64,000 nt of DNA, taken from NCBI GenBank assembly GCA_904846265.1, contig CAJHAA010000002.1, positions 248,001-312,000 on the forward strand, written 5' to 3'. A program made the translations under genes and the position numbers. This DNA comes from Psychrobacter immobilis. GTDB taxonomy: Bacteria; Pseudomonadota; Gammaproteobacteria; Pseudomonadales; Moraxellaceae. Numbering within the stretch: the first letter of the stretch is position 1; each line of letters opens with the position of its first letter. Of this stretch, positions 27,343-36,396 are shown one piece after another. Below the pieces are notes generated by a model that was not told the DNA's origin, ran no database searches, and saw nothing but the letters and a program-made list of their open reading frames with translations.

Positions 27343-27942
27343 ATGCCCGTTACTGCATTAAATGCTGTACCAGCTGTTTTTTCAGAACACTATCTCACTG
27401 ATGAGTTTGTCGTGCAGCGTGCAAGTGAAGAAGACTTTTCAGAGATTTTGGCGATTTACAATCAGACTATTGCAGGTAAACAAGCCACTGCCAATCTTAC
27501 TCCAGTGACTTGTGAAGAGCGTGCAGATTGGTTTGATGAGCATATAAACAGTCCGACGCGTCCTATTTATGTTGTAAAAGTGATGCATAAGACCACGCAG
27601 AATGCAGCGAAAACAGAGATAGCAGCAATCGTTGCATGGGGCAGCTTTAGCGATTTATATGCACGACCGGCTTATCATATCAGCACTGAGATTAGTATCT
27701 ACTTGCATCAGGATTATCACGGTCAAGGGTTGGGCAGCTTATTGACATGCTGGATGTTGACACAAGCGCCAAGCCTAGGCATTCATAATGTGATCGCGCT
27801 TATTTTTGCGCACAATCAGCCAAGCTTAGGGTTATTCCGTAAGCTTGGTTTTGAGCAATGGGGATATATGCCAAAAGTGTGTGATATGCAAGGCTTTATC
27901 GCTGATGTTGTGATGCTTGGCAAGCCAGTGTCGTCAGATTAA
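27343..27942 (+). CDS. GNAT acetyltransferase, phosphinothricin acetyltransferase-like
   Basis: 199 residues from the ATG at 27343, chosen because GGAG lies six bases upstream; the frame extends 20 codons further up. Features are RASEEDFSEILAIYNQTI, the WFDEH segment, YLHQDYHGQGLGSLLT (acetyl-CoA loop) and QPSLGLFRKLGFEQWGYMP, as in the Pat/Bar branch of GNAT enzymes. Members acetylate small amines such as methionine sulfoximine or phosphinothricin; the actual substrate is unknown. Confidence 0.85.
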   Translation: MPVTALNAVPAVFSEHYLTDEFVVQRASEEDFSEILAIYNQTIAGKQATANLTPVTCEERADWFDEHINSPTRPIYVVKVMHKTTQNAAKTEIAAIVAWGSFSDLYARPAYHISTEISIYLHQDYHGQGLGSLLTCWMLTQAPSLGIHNVIALIFAHNQPSLGLFRKLGFEQWGYMPKVCDMQGFIADVVMLGKPVSSD

Positions 27943-27980
27943 TATCAAATTTAGATTGGTATCAAATAAAATCATTGAAG

Positions 27981-28034
27981 ATAGTTCAAGTTCAAGTTCA
28001 AGTGACTTAAGCTAAAATAACTTAAGCTAAAGTG
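27981..28034. repeat. Short direct repeats AGTTCA and ACTTAAGCTAAA
   Basis: AGTTCA is repeated three times in a row from about 27983, followed by two copies of ACTTAAGCTAAA 16 bases apart. It lies between the converging GNAT and lipoprotein genes. No function is evident. Confidence 0.5.
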
Positions 28035-28060
28035 ATTTTAAATGAGGACAGCAAGGCGTC

Positions 28061-28690
28061 TTATCCTAGGATTTTCCATTGACCTTCAATTTTTTGCAGC
28101 TCATAAGTCAACGGTGCAGGCGCACTTTGTCCTTTTAACATCAGCTCCCCAATGATAGTGGCACGGGTTTTATCATCACTGTATTTAGTATCGGTAATAG
28201 TGACGCCATCAACCGTTTGCTGAAAGGCATACTGGGTTTTAGCCAGCTCTTCTTCGAAGTTTGCCATATCTACTTTATAATATTTAACAGCTTCCTTTAC
28301 CTCGCCATAATACAAGCTATCTAGTGCTTGCTTGACAGTATCTTCTGGTGTGCCAGCTTGGGTTGGATTGGTTACGAGGCTTTTTTGCTTGGTCGCAGAA
28401 GTGACTGGGTTAATATTATCACTATCAATAGCCGTTTCATCTTTACCACTCTCAGCCGCCTGCTTGCTATCAACTGTGCTATTCGCATCCACTGCTGACG
28501 TTTGATTAGCAGCGCTATTTTCAGCATCAATGCTTTCATCAGCACTGCCTTCAGCGATGACCGCCGTATCTTCGGCACTATTAGCTGTCTTATCGTTATC
28601 GCTACAAGCACTTAAAAGCAGTCCGGTGCTAAGGACACCAGCGGTCAGGATAGTTGGTAAGCGTAGCAAGGTTGATAGTTTGGTTGTCAT
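28061..28690 (-). CDS. DUF4878-like lipoprotein
   Basis: 209 residues. The signal peptide ends in lipobox LLSAC with acylated Cys29. Residues 30-110 are a low-complexity Ala/Ser/Asp/Thr-rich linker. The C-terminal about 95 residues, beginning TPEDTVKQALDSLYYGE and ending in TYELQKIEGQWKI, fit the NTF2-like DUF4878 fold. It is probably anchored in the outer or inner membrane facing the periplasm. Located 111 bases downstream of murJ on the same strand, so co-transcription is possible. Confidence 0.8.
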   Translation of the reverse strand: MTTKLSTLLRLPTILTAGVLSTGLLLSACSDNDKTANSAEDTAVIAEGSADESIDAENSAANQTSAVDANSTVDSKQAAESGKDETAIDSDNINPVTSATKQKSLVTNPTQAGTPEDTVKQALDSLYYGEVKEAVKYYKVDMANFEEELAKTQYAFQQTVDGVTITDTKYSDDKTRATIIGELMLKGQSAPAPLTYELQKIEGQWKILG

Positions 28691-28801
28691 TATTAGCCCT
28701 CAGATTTCATTTATTCATTAATGGTTAATTATGGCAACTATCGGCGTCATTCACTATCCATTCTCTTACTAAGCTTGTTTTGGTTTCGTAAGTGAAACTG
28801 C

Positions 28802-30352
28802 TTAACCATGCTTTAGCTGGCGCGGACGGAAACCAGTGGCTAGTAATACCATGCCATAAACCAGTGCCCCTACGGCACACATAATGAGTAAAGCGGCGAT
28901 ACGTCGCCACTGCACATCATCGCTAGGGAAGTAAGGCAGCATGACATAAAGTACGCCAATCATAGCGCTGGTCGCAATCGCAAACTGGGTGAATAGTTTC
29001 TTCCAATGGCTGCCAAAGCGGAAAATATCACGTTTATGTAAGAAGTAATATAATAAGCCTGCGTTCACAAAGGCCGCGCCCGTGGTTGCTAATGCCAAGC
29101 CGCCATGTAGTGGAATCTCTAAGAAATAAAATATACCGATGAAAATGACACTAAAAACCATGTTGGCAAAGACAGAAATGATACCGATTTTTACGGGTGT
29201 TCTGGTATCTTGACGGGCAAAAAAAGCAGGGGCAAAGATTTTAATAAGCATAAAGCCTAAAATACCACCAGCCATACTACGTAATGCGAGCGAACTCATC
29301 TGCGCATCACGTAAGGTAAATTCACCGCGCAAAAACAGCGCTTGCATCAGTACATCGGCAAGTATAAACAACGCTGCTGATGCAGGGACACCGACTAAAA
29401 TGATTAAGCGTGCCGCCCAATCGATGGTTTTTTTAAAACTAACATCGTCTTTTTGCGCCTCACTTTTTGATAAGCTTGGCAAAATGACTGTACCGATTGC
29501 CACGCCAATCAGTCCTAACGGCAGCTCACTCATACGCTCTGCGGCATACAGCCAAGAGACCGAGCCGCCAATCATCAATGAGGCAAAAATGGTATTGAGC
29601 AGCAGATTAATCTGAGTGACAGAGACGCCAAAGATAGCAGGCAGCATGAGTTTTAAAATACGGCGAACGCCTTCATGCTGAAAGTCGACCTTGGGTGCGA
29701 CCAGCAGCTTTTGTTGCCATAGCTGCGGCAGCTGCAGTAAGAATTGCAACAATCCTGCGATAGCGACTGCATAGCCTAGAGCCATGATAGGAACATCGAA
29801 CATAGGGGCAAAAATTAGCGCGCCACCAATCATACATAGGTTCAATAACACGGGTGCAAAAGCAGGCGCAGCAAAGCGTCCGTAGCTTTGTAAAATGCCA
29901 CTGGCAAAGGCGGTCATAGAAATAAATAGCAAATAAGGAAAGGTCAGACGCAGTAATTCAGCGGTAATAGCAAACTTACCTGGTTGGTCGGCAAAACCAG
30001 GCGCGAATAAAGTCACGACCCAAGGTGCCATTAAAATAACAACGACGGTAAGCATCGACAAAATTAACAACAGAGCGCCTGAAGTACGACTGACTAAGAT
30101 TTGTACCTGCTGCAAACTATATTTTTCTTTGTATTCGGACAGTACAGGGACAAAAGCTTGACTAAAGGCACCTTCTGCAAATAAACGCCGCAAAAAGTTT
30201 GGGATTTTGAAGGCGACTAAAAAGGCATCCATCAGACCACCAGCGCCAAAAACGCCTAACAATACGACATCGCGTACCAGACCCAAGATACGAGACAGCA
30301 TGGTCATACTACTGACCACCATGGTTGAACGAAATAACCGACTTTTTGCCAT
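28802..30352 (-). CDS. murJ: Lipid II flippase MurJ
   Basis: 516 residues with about 14 membrane helices, MOP superfamily. It translocates lipid II across the inner membrane for peptidoglycan synthesis. The N-terminal SRILGLVRDVVLLGVFGAG and FKIPNFLRRLFAEGAFSQAF are strongly conserved, with charged residues typical of the central cavity. The C-terminal two helices are followed by a short basic tail. It belongs to the envelope group with ampD upstream. Confidence 0.95.
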   Translation of the reverse strand: MAKSRLFRSTMVVSSMTMLSRILGLVRDVVLLGVFGAGGLMDAFLVAFKIPNFLRRLFAEGAFSQAFVPVLSEYKEKYSLQQVQILVSRTSGALLLILSMLTVVVILMAPWVVTLFAPGFADQPGKFAITAELLRLTFPYLLFISMTAFASGILQSYGRFAAPAFAPVLLNLCMIGGALIFAPMFDVPIMALGYAVAIAGLLQFLLQLPQLWQQKLLVAPKVDFQHEGVRRILKLMLPAIFGVSVTQINLLLNTIFASLMIGGSVSWLYAAERMSELPLGLIGVAIGTVILPSLSKSEAQKDDVSFKKTIDWAARLIILVGVPASAALFILADVLMQALFLRGEFTLRDAQMSSLALRSMAGGILGFMLIKIFAPAFFARQDTRTPVKIGIISVFANMVFSVIFIGIFYFLEIPLHGGLALATTGAAFVNAGLLYYFLHKRDIFRFGSHWKKLFTQFAIATSAMIGVLYVMLPYFPSDDVQWRRIAALLIMCAVGALVYGMVLLATGFRPRQLKHG

Positions 30353-30539
30353 GAGAACCTATTGTGCTAATTTGTTTAATGAAGGTTGTTTACTGATGGT
30401 TGTTTACTAAGTTGCTGCTATCAAAAAGCTGACGGATTATAGCATTTTCATAATCGAGATAAATGGATTGGATGTGGAATATGCTGTGTACAGTTAATAG
30501 AGCTTTTAACAGGATTGACAAAATAATTATCCATATGAC

Positions 30540-31127
30540 TTAACCCTCAAGAATGTTGGCGACCATCTCACGCAATCTTGCCCATTCAAAATAATCACCA
30601 GGATCTGTTTTGCGACCAGGGGCAATATCGCTATGACCTGTCAGATGACGACGAGTTTTGGGATAGGCGGCATAAATGGCACAGACTATTTTTGCAAGTA
30701 CCTCATATTGTTCGGCGGTGAAGGACACAAAATCAGACCCTTCAAGCTCAATACCGATGCTATAATCATTACATTCAGGGCGACCCAAGTAGCTAGAGCG
30801 TCCAGCATGCCACGCGCGCTCATTAAAATTGACAAACTGAGTAATCGTGCCATCACGCTCGATAAATAAGTGGGCCGAAACCTCCGCGCCTTTAATCGTT
30901 TGAAAATAGGGATGCGCCGCCCAGTCTAGCTGATTGGTAAATAATGCTTTAACGTAATGGATGCCGTCAGTATCAGACGCTCCGAACTCGTTCGGAGGTA
31001 GGCTGATATTATGAATAACAATAGTATCAATACTCATATCTGTTGGTCGCAGATTGCAGTTTGGTGATGCAAGGTATGTGGCTGCAGATAATCTGCCATC
31101 GTTAATCGTTATTGGTGCTATGGACAT
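30540..31127 (-). CDS. ampD: 1,6-anhydro-N-acetylmuramyl-L-alanine amidase AmpD
   Basis: 195 residues. A cytoplasmic zinc amidase that removes the peptide from anhydromuropeptides in peptidoglycan recycling. Counting from the longest frame, zinc ligands are His45 (IVIHNISLP), His171 and Asp181 (HLTGHSDIAPGRKTDPGDYF), with the catalytic Glu133 in IGIELEGSDF. The frame extends six codons upstream to 31145; I prefer Met7 because AAAGAG precedes it. Loss of AmpD raises ampC in other bacteria; no ampC/ampR is present here. Confidence 0.93.
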   Translation of the reverse strand: MSIAPITINDGRLSAATYLASPNCNLRPTDMSIDTIVIHNISLPPNEFGASDTDGIHYVKALFTNQLDWAAHPYFQTIKGAEVSAHLFIERDGTITQFVNFNERAWHAGRSSYLGRPECNDYSIGIELEGSDFVSFTAEQYEVLAKIVCAIYAAYPKTRRHLTGHSDIAPGRKTDPGDYFEWARLREMVANILEG

Positions 31128-31400
31128 AATATTCTCTTTTATCATGATATTAATAAGTGGGTATTGACCGCTGGTTGCTAGCCATTTTTATCAATCAATA
31201 GCCAGTCTGATAATAGCTACCTTGATAACAGTAGCTTTGATAGTAACAACTTTGATAACAGCCACTTTGACTAAGATATTTCAATGATCTAGCTCGTATA
31301 CGGCTTTTGAGGTTGTTTCAGTGGACGATCCAATCGGCATTATCAACCAGCCATCAATCACGCTATCGGCGTATGAATAATAACGTGCGAGGTTTACCCC

Positions 31401-33503
31401 ATGTCTCTAAAGCCTAGTTTTTTATCTGTAGATTGTACCCTAACTACTATGAGTCAACGAGCGCGTTTACCACTTGCTATTGCAGGATTGCTACTCTCTG
31501 CACAAACGCAAGCTTTTTTGCCAACCCCAGCATCATTAGTAACGACAGGGGCATTAGCGCCTACGCCGCAAGCTGCTGCAATCGCTAATAATACGCCAAA
31601 TAATGACGCTCCAGAAGACACCCAAGGGCTAGAAAAAAGCAACGCTGAGCAATTATTAGCCAAGTGGCGTGAGCAAGCAGCAACACAAAATTTAGCCCAA
31701 GATACGACATGGCGACGTTTATTATATTTCTTTGATGATCAAAAGAATTTGATTGGTAAGAAAAAAAACACCAGCATGGTTGATGAGGCCGACTTTTTTT
31801 TGAGTGAGCATGGTCGGCAAGACTCGAATGCCGAGCTTGATGCGTTACTCGTCGCCCTCGCTAATGCGGTAGCGACAACGAATAATCGTACTGTCAAAAA
31901 AAATACTGCCAACAGTTCAGTATTATGTCGTTTCCCAGCGCGTGTACAATGGTTGACTGATACATTAAACATTGATAAGGCGGCGCTACAAGTTGACTGT
32001 CCGGAGTTGAATGAATGGATGCAAAAGATTGCCCCTGAGCAGCTATCCATCATGTTTGCCCAAGAGTATTTAGACAATCCTTTATCAGCCTTTGCTCATA
32101 CCTTATTGCGTATCGACTCAAAAGCGAGCGTGGCTGATCCGAGCCAGATTCATCACGCGGTTGCGCTGAATTATACAGTTGGTGGTAATCCAAAAGACAA
32201 TTTTGTGGTGTATGCCATCAAGTCAATGACCGGCGGTTATGACAATCTCATTGAAATTGATCCTTATCCAGCAAGGCTGGCCAAGTATCTGCAAGAAGAC
32301 GAGCGTGATGCATGGACGTATCAATTGGATTTGACTCCAGCGGAAGTGCAGCAGATTATGTTGCACGTTTGGGAAACTAAAGATTTAAAATTGCCGTATT
32401 ACTTCACCACAGATAACTGTGCGTCTGAGATTTTACGCTTAATTGATGTGGTGCGTCCGCAGCAGCAGTTATTGAGTCAGCTGCCTTATGCGGTTATTCC
32501 CTCAGATGTCGTGCAGTTGCTTGATGATGAAGGCTTACTTGCCAGCACCAACTATACTCCTGCCGATAGCACTTTACGCCAAGCGCAGTTGAATAAGGTT
32601 AAAGAGCAGCGCGAGCAATTCGGCTATCACAACAGCGCAAAACAGACGATCAATGAGATTAAATCTGCCCAACTCAATGCGGTTTCGAGTATGTCAGCTG
32701 ATGGACAGACGTTATTGCAGCCTAATATAGCGGTATCAGATAACAATCCAATAGACAGACATCCACTGCAACTGGCTCATATGGGACTAGGGCAGCGCGG
32801 TGATAATAACTATATCGATTTGGGCTTACGAGCGGGCTATCATGATATTCTCGATCGTCCCTCAGGATTCCCACAGTTTTTTGACTTAGAAGGCGCATCT
32901 GCGACTTTGCGCCTGTACGACACCGATAATGACAAAGCCAATCAGCCAAACAGTGTGGTTTTGCAAAATGTGACATTGATTCGTGGGCGCTCATTTAATC
33001 CGGTCAATTCTGCCAAAAAAGGTAAAACCTGGGGCGCTAGCATCGAGGCGACGCGTGTGAATGATGGCTCCCAGCAAGACGGTCGCGATCATTTAGTTGG
33101 GAGCTTGGGCTATGAATCAGGTTGGTCATGGGCATTTGGCACGCCTCGCACAGGTACAGGCGAGATGCCGCCGCAGCTATGCTATACCTTTTTGTCCGGC
33201 ACAGCGCAAGCAGGGCGCGGTATCAATAAAGGCTTTCGCGTTGGTGCTGGCGTCAATGCAGGCTGTCGTTATCAGATTAACAATCAGTTACGCGCGCAGG
33301 CTGAATTGCAACTGCCATATTGGTATCATGGCAGCAGCGATGAGTCTAATGCCCGTGGTCATTATTGGCAGCCGATATCGACATTAGGGCTGCAGTATGA
33401 TATCGATAAAAAACAAGCATTACGCATTAATGCCAACTACGAATGGCAAGATCGTGTTGATGCCAATGAAGACGTACAGCTGTCGTACAGACGCTATTTT
33501 TAA
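31401..33503 (+). CDS. DUF4105 (Lnb-like periplasmic) protein with C-terminal beta-barrel-like domain
   Basis: 700 residues. A signal peptide is visible around residues 17-38 (RARLPLAIAGLLLSAQTQA). Residues about 220-370 are a DUF4105/Lnb N-terminal periplasmic domain with HALLRID, VYAIKSMTGGYDNLIEID and YYFTTDNCASEILRLID, the Cys being a candidate nucleophile. Residues about 460-700 show alternating strands ending in YRRYF (a final Phe), as in outer-membrane barrels. It is probably an outer-membrane protein with a periplasmic hydrolase-like domain; the function is unknown. GAGG lies eight bases before the start. Confidence 0.75.
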   Translation: MSLKPSFLSVDCTLTTMSQRARLPLAIAGLLLSAQTQAFLPTPASLVTTGALAPTPQAAAIANNTPNNDAPEDTQGLEKSNAEQLLAKWREQAATQNLAQDTTWRRLLYFFDDQKNLIGKKKNTSMVDEADFFLSEHGRQDSNAELDALLVALANAVATTNNRTVKKNTANSSVLCRFPARVQWLTDTLNIDKAALQVDCPELNEWMQKIAPEQLSIMFAQEYLDNPLSAFAHTLLRIDSKASVADPSQIHHAVALNYTVGGNPKDNFVVYAIKSMTGGYDNLIEIDPYPARLAKYLQEDERDAWTYQLDLTPAEVQQIMLHVWETKDLKLPYYFTTDNCASEILRLIDVVRPQQQLLSQLPYAVIPSDVVQLLDDEGLLASTNYTPADSTLRQAQLNKVKEQREQFGYHNSAKQTINEIKSAQLNAVSSMSADGQTLLQPNIAVSDNNPIDRHPLQLAHMGLGQRGDNNYIDLGLRAGYHDILDRPSGFPQFFDLEGASATLRLYDTDNDKANQPNSVVLQNVTLIRGRSFNPVNSAKKGKTWGASIEATRVNDGSQQDGRDHLVGSLGYESGWSWAFGTPRTGTGEMPPQLCYTFLSGTAQAGRGINKGFRVGAGVNAGCRYQINNQLRAQAELQLPYWYHGSSDESNARGHYWQPISTLGLQYDIDKKQALRINANYEWQDRVDANEDVQLSYRRYF

Positions 33504-33510
33504 CACTTAT

Positions 33511-33607
33511 TACTAAAAAGATGTATAGGTTATTAAAAAGATGTATAGGTTATTAAAAAGATGTATAGGTTATTAAAAAGATGTATAGGTTATTAAAAAG
33601 ATGTATA
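33511..33607 (+). repeat. 20-bp perfect tandem repeat, about 4.8 copies
   Basis: The unit starts ATGTATAGG and is repeated exactly at 33521, 33541, 33561 and 33581, with a partial copy from 33601 and a near-copy of the second half at 33511-33520. It lies between the stop of the DUF4105 gene and the epimerase gene. Copies are identical, which suggests recent slippage. Confidence 0.95.
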
Positions 33608-33646
33608 AGCAGTCATTAGAAATGGCGTTCGAATAAAGGATAAATG

Positions 33647-34498
33647 ATGAGTACGCAAAATTTATTGATTATTGGTCAAGGTGATATTGGTTTGCCAGTC
33701 AGCAACCAGCTGGCACAGGACGGCTTAAATGTCACAGGTTTGGCTCGTGGTGAGCGCCATCATTACTCTTTGGATGATAACGCTGAATTTATGCAAGCCG
33801 ATGCATTGACTCTGACGGCTGAGCAGCTGCAAGATTTTACGGCGATAGCAATTATCGTTACGCCCGATGATTATTCGACCAGTGGCTATCATAATAGCTA
33901 CTTAGCAATTAGCCAGCATTTGGCAACGCTTGCGGACAAACTCACCAACCTTTCACGCATTGTTTTTATTTCATCAACGGGTGTTTATGGGCAAGATAAT
34001 GGCGAATGGATTGATGACAATACTGCACCTGTGACGCCAGAGCGTGAAGCATCGCAGGTGATATTGCAAGCAGAACAAGTCCTGCAACAAGGTTTTGGGG
34101 ATAAAGCCATTATCATTCGTCCAAGCGGTATTTATGGACGCGCGCGTCTCATGCGTCTGCGCAAAGCCCGCGAACCACAAAAGGAAGCAGTGGCAGCCGC
34201 GCATTGGAGCAATCGGATTATGGATCGCGATTTGGTCGCTATCATCGCTAACGTACTGACTATCGATGCGCCCAAGCCCCTTTATATTGCTACTGATTAT
34301 GCGCCAGTCACGACTTTAGAGTTGGGCGTTTGGTTAAGTCAGCAGATCAATGAAACGCCTCCTGCTCTTGACGATAAAAAAGTAGCGGTTACGGGAAAAC
34401 GCTTGCACAGTAATATTCCATTAGCTTGGTTGGCATATCCTGATTGGCAAGTCGGTTACCGTGATATTTTGCGTCATCAAGAACAACCTCAAGAGTAA
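33647..34498 (+). CDS. NAD-dependent epimerase/dehydratase-like protein (YeeZ type)
   Basis: 283 residues, extended SDR fold. The N-terminal LLIIGQGDIGLPVSNQLAQ is the nucleotide-binding loop (a GxGxxG variant), RIVFISSTGVYGQ the catalytic Ser/Tyr region and IIRPSGIYGRARL the following signature. It resembles YeeZ-like SDRs of unknown substrate. Two adjacent ATGs exist; AAGGA at 33636-33640 is best spaced for the second at 33647. It is followed on the same strand by a hypothetical gene and pyrE. Confidence 0.82.
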   Translation: MSTQNLLIIGQGDIGLPVSNQLAQDGLNVTGLARGERHHYSLDDNAEFMQADALTLTAEQLQDFTAIAIIVTPDDYSTSGYHNSYLAISQHLATLADKLTNLSRIVFISSTGVYGQDNGEWIDDNTAPVTPEREASQVILQAEQVLQQGFGDKAIIIRPSGIYGRARLMRLRKAREPQKEAVAAAHWSNRIMDRDLVAIIANVLTIDAPKPLYIATDYAPVTTLELGVWLSQQINETPPALDDKKVAVTGKRLHSNIPLAWLAYPDWQVGYRDILRHQEQPQE

Positions 34499-34555
34499 TA
34501 TGCCAGTTTAATTTAATTAGAATTATTTTTATATTTTACAGCTTATGGAGATTTC

Positions 34556-35554
34556 ATGACCCAGCCTTCTACTTCTGACACTCATTTACCCAGTGCTGAT
34601 CTTACAGCAGCAGGCGGTACAATTTCAGAAGGCAATGCTGAGCAGTCGTCTATCTTGCCAGATAGTACCCAACCTGCGATTGTACATCCTAATTTTGACC
34701 CGAGTCGCTTGGCACTTGATCCTGCCAGACCCTTGAGCGATATTCCAGAGCCTGCTAGGCGCTTAAATGGTCAATTGCAACGACTTTATGGTCGCTCTGC
34801 GCGTTTTTATCAGCCTAAAGAACACAGCTTGTCAAAATGGTCGCTGATTGCTTCAGAAGTACTGGGCGAGCATCTGTCATTATTGCGGGCAGCAGAGCTT
34901 GTCGAGTTTCCAGACAGCTTTTATCACAATCACAGCGCGCAACCATTATTATCATCATTAAATGGTATGACTTTGCTCGACATGGCCGATATTCAGCAGA
35001 CGCTTCGTGCTTATCCAAAACTGCATCGTTACGGTTTTGCACTGAATGGCTCTTCTGTAAGTACCGATACGAGCGTTAGTAGTAATGCTAAAAACAAACA
35101 GGCTTCTTTACGTGTATTGACCAAACGGTATAATCCAGATGAGTTGCTCAACAGTGTTTACGCCGAAGATTGGCAGGTAGTGTTGCAGCCGCAACAATTT
35201 GAGACAGGCGAGGGCAGTTTGGCTACTGATATTATGGCGTGTAGCGTCGCTATTCATGCATTGAGGCAGTGTGAGACACGCAAAAGTATCAATCACCGCT
35301 ATAGCGCCGCGCAAATCTGTCAGCACATACGCAGTTATCTGCTGAGTCAAATCATTTGTGAGCCATCGCAGCGTCATGCCTACCGTCAAATACGCATTTT
35401 CACAGGACATGTTATTGTTGCCGCGTATCATTTAGGTTGGGAGATACAAGTGAGCGATGACGGTCAGTGTTATTTTAATCTCTCATCGCGCAGTGGCCTA
35501 TTGATTCGTTATCCTAACATGCAGGATTACGACATCAATGGTTGGTCAAGCTGA
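34556..35554 (+). CDS. Hypothetical protein, Moraxellaceae-type, unknown family
   Basis: 332 residues. I do not recognise the family. The first 50 residues are low complexity (Thr/Ser/Ala/Pro). A mixed alpha/beta region follows with LSKWSLIASEVLGEHLSLLRAAELVEFPD, a Ser/Asn-rich insert about 165-180, and a C-terminal part with QICQHIRSYLLSQIICEPSQ and FNLSSRSGLLIRYPNMQDYD. No signal peptide or membrane segment is visible. GGAG lies seven bases before the ATG. It sits between an epimerase and pyrE, 57 and 61 bases away, and could be co-transcribed with them. Confidence 0.7.
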   Translation: MTQPSTSDTHLPSADLTAAGGTISEGNAEQSSILPDSTQPAIVHPNFDPSRLALDPARPLSDIPEPARRLNGQLQRLYGRSARFYQPKEHSLSKWSLIASEVLGEHLSLLRAAELVEFPDSFYHNHSAQPLLSSLNGMTLLDMADIQQTLRAYPKLHRYGFALNGSSVSTDTSVSSNAKNKQASLRVLTKRYNPDELLNSVYAEDWQVVLQPQQFETGEGSLATDIMACSVAIHALRQCETRKSINHRYSAAQICQHIRSYLLSQIICEPSQRHAYRQIRIFTGHVIVAAYHLGWEIQVSDDGQCYFNLSSRSGLLIRYPNMQDYDINGWSS

Positions 35555-35615
35555 TCAATAATGCGTACAATAACGCCAATTTTTTGCTCTTCTTTTTGTC
35601 AATAGGAACGCTTCC

Positions 35616-36338
35616 ATGCTTAATGCCTCAATGCCTAATGCGCAACACCCTTCTTTCTCCTCACACCAATTTATCCAACTGGCTTTAGACAATCAAGTTC
35701 TCAAATTTGGCGAGTTTGTCCTCAAGTCTGGTCGCATCAGTCCGTATTTTTTTAATGCAGGCTTGCTGGCATCGGGTGAGATGTTGTCGTTGCTCGCGTG
35801 TGGTTATGCTGATGCCTTGGCTGAGCAAATGACTGCTAGTCATAACGGTACAGATGAGCAGGAGCTGGTGATATTTGGGGCAGCGTATAAAGGTATTCCT
35901 TTTGTGGCAGCAACCGCGCAAGCCTTATGGATTCATCATGGTATTAATGCTAAGTGGGGCTATAACCGTAAAGAAGCCAAAACCCATGGCGAAGGTGGCA
36001 ACTTAGTAGGCGCTGACGTTAGTGGTAAAGCAGTCTGGGTACTCGATGATGTCATTACCGCTGGTACGGCGATGCGCGAAGTGGTTGAGATTTTAGAGCA
36101 AGCGGGCGCTAGCGTTGCTGGTATTATCGTTGCCCTTGACCGTAAAGAAAAAGGTCAGGCTGAGCATTCTGCTATTCAAGAGTTGGCGTCGACATTAGAT
36201 GTACCAGTGCGCGCGCTCGTCGATATCGATGATTTAATCAGTTATTTGGCAGATGACCATGGCGTACAAAGCGGTCAGCATAAAGACGCGACCCAACTTG
36301 CCAAGATGCAACATTATCGCGCGCAGTACGGCGTATAG
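35616..36338 (+). CDS. pyrE: Orotate phosphoribosyltransferase
   Basis: 240 residues, type I PRTase. It joins orotate and PRPP to form OMP in pyrimidine synthesis. The start of the domain is FGEFVLKSGRISPYFFNAGL; the PRPP loop is VWVLDDVITAGTAMRE, and AKTHGEGG is the mobile loop. An N-terminal extension of about 15 residues is present; Met6 is an alternative start. Residues 205-225 are a tail insertion (DDHGVQSGQHKDATQ) not usual in E. coli PyrE. It lies just upstream of gshB. Confidence 0.95.
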   Translation: MLNASMPNAQHPSFSSHQFIQLALDNQVLKFGEFVLKSGRISPYFFNAGLLASGEMLSLLACGYADALAEQMTASHNGTDEQELVIFGAAYKGIPFVAATAQALWIHHGINAKWGYNRKEAKTHGEGGNLVGADVSGKAVWVLDDVITAGTAMREVVEILEQAGASVAGIIVALDRKEKGQAEHSAIQELASTLDVPVRALVDIDDLISYLADDHGVQSGQHKDATQLAKMQHYRAQYGV

Positions 36339-36396
36339 TTGGGCACTGAGTTCGAAGCTGTTCTATATTAATAATATAACGTAAGTGAGCCTTATC

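Noticed and set aside
33511..33607. CRISPR-like repeat array
   Set aside because: Copies are directly adjacent with no spacers and only 20 bases long, and no cas gene is nearby.
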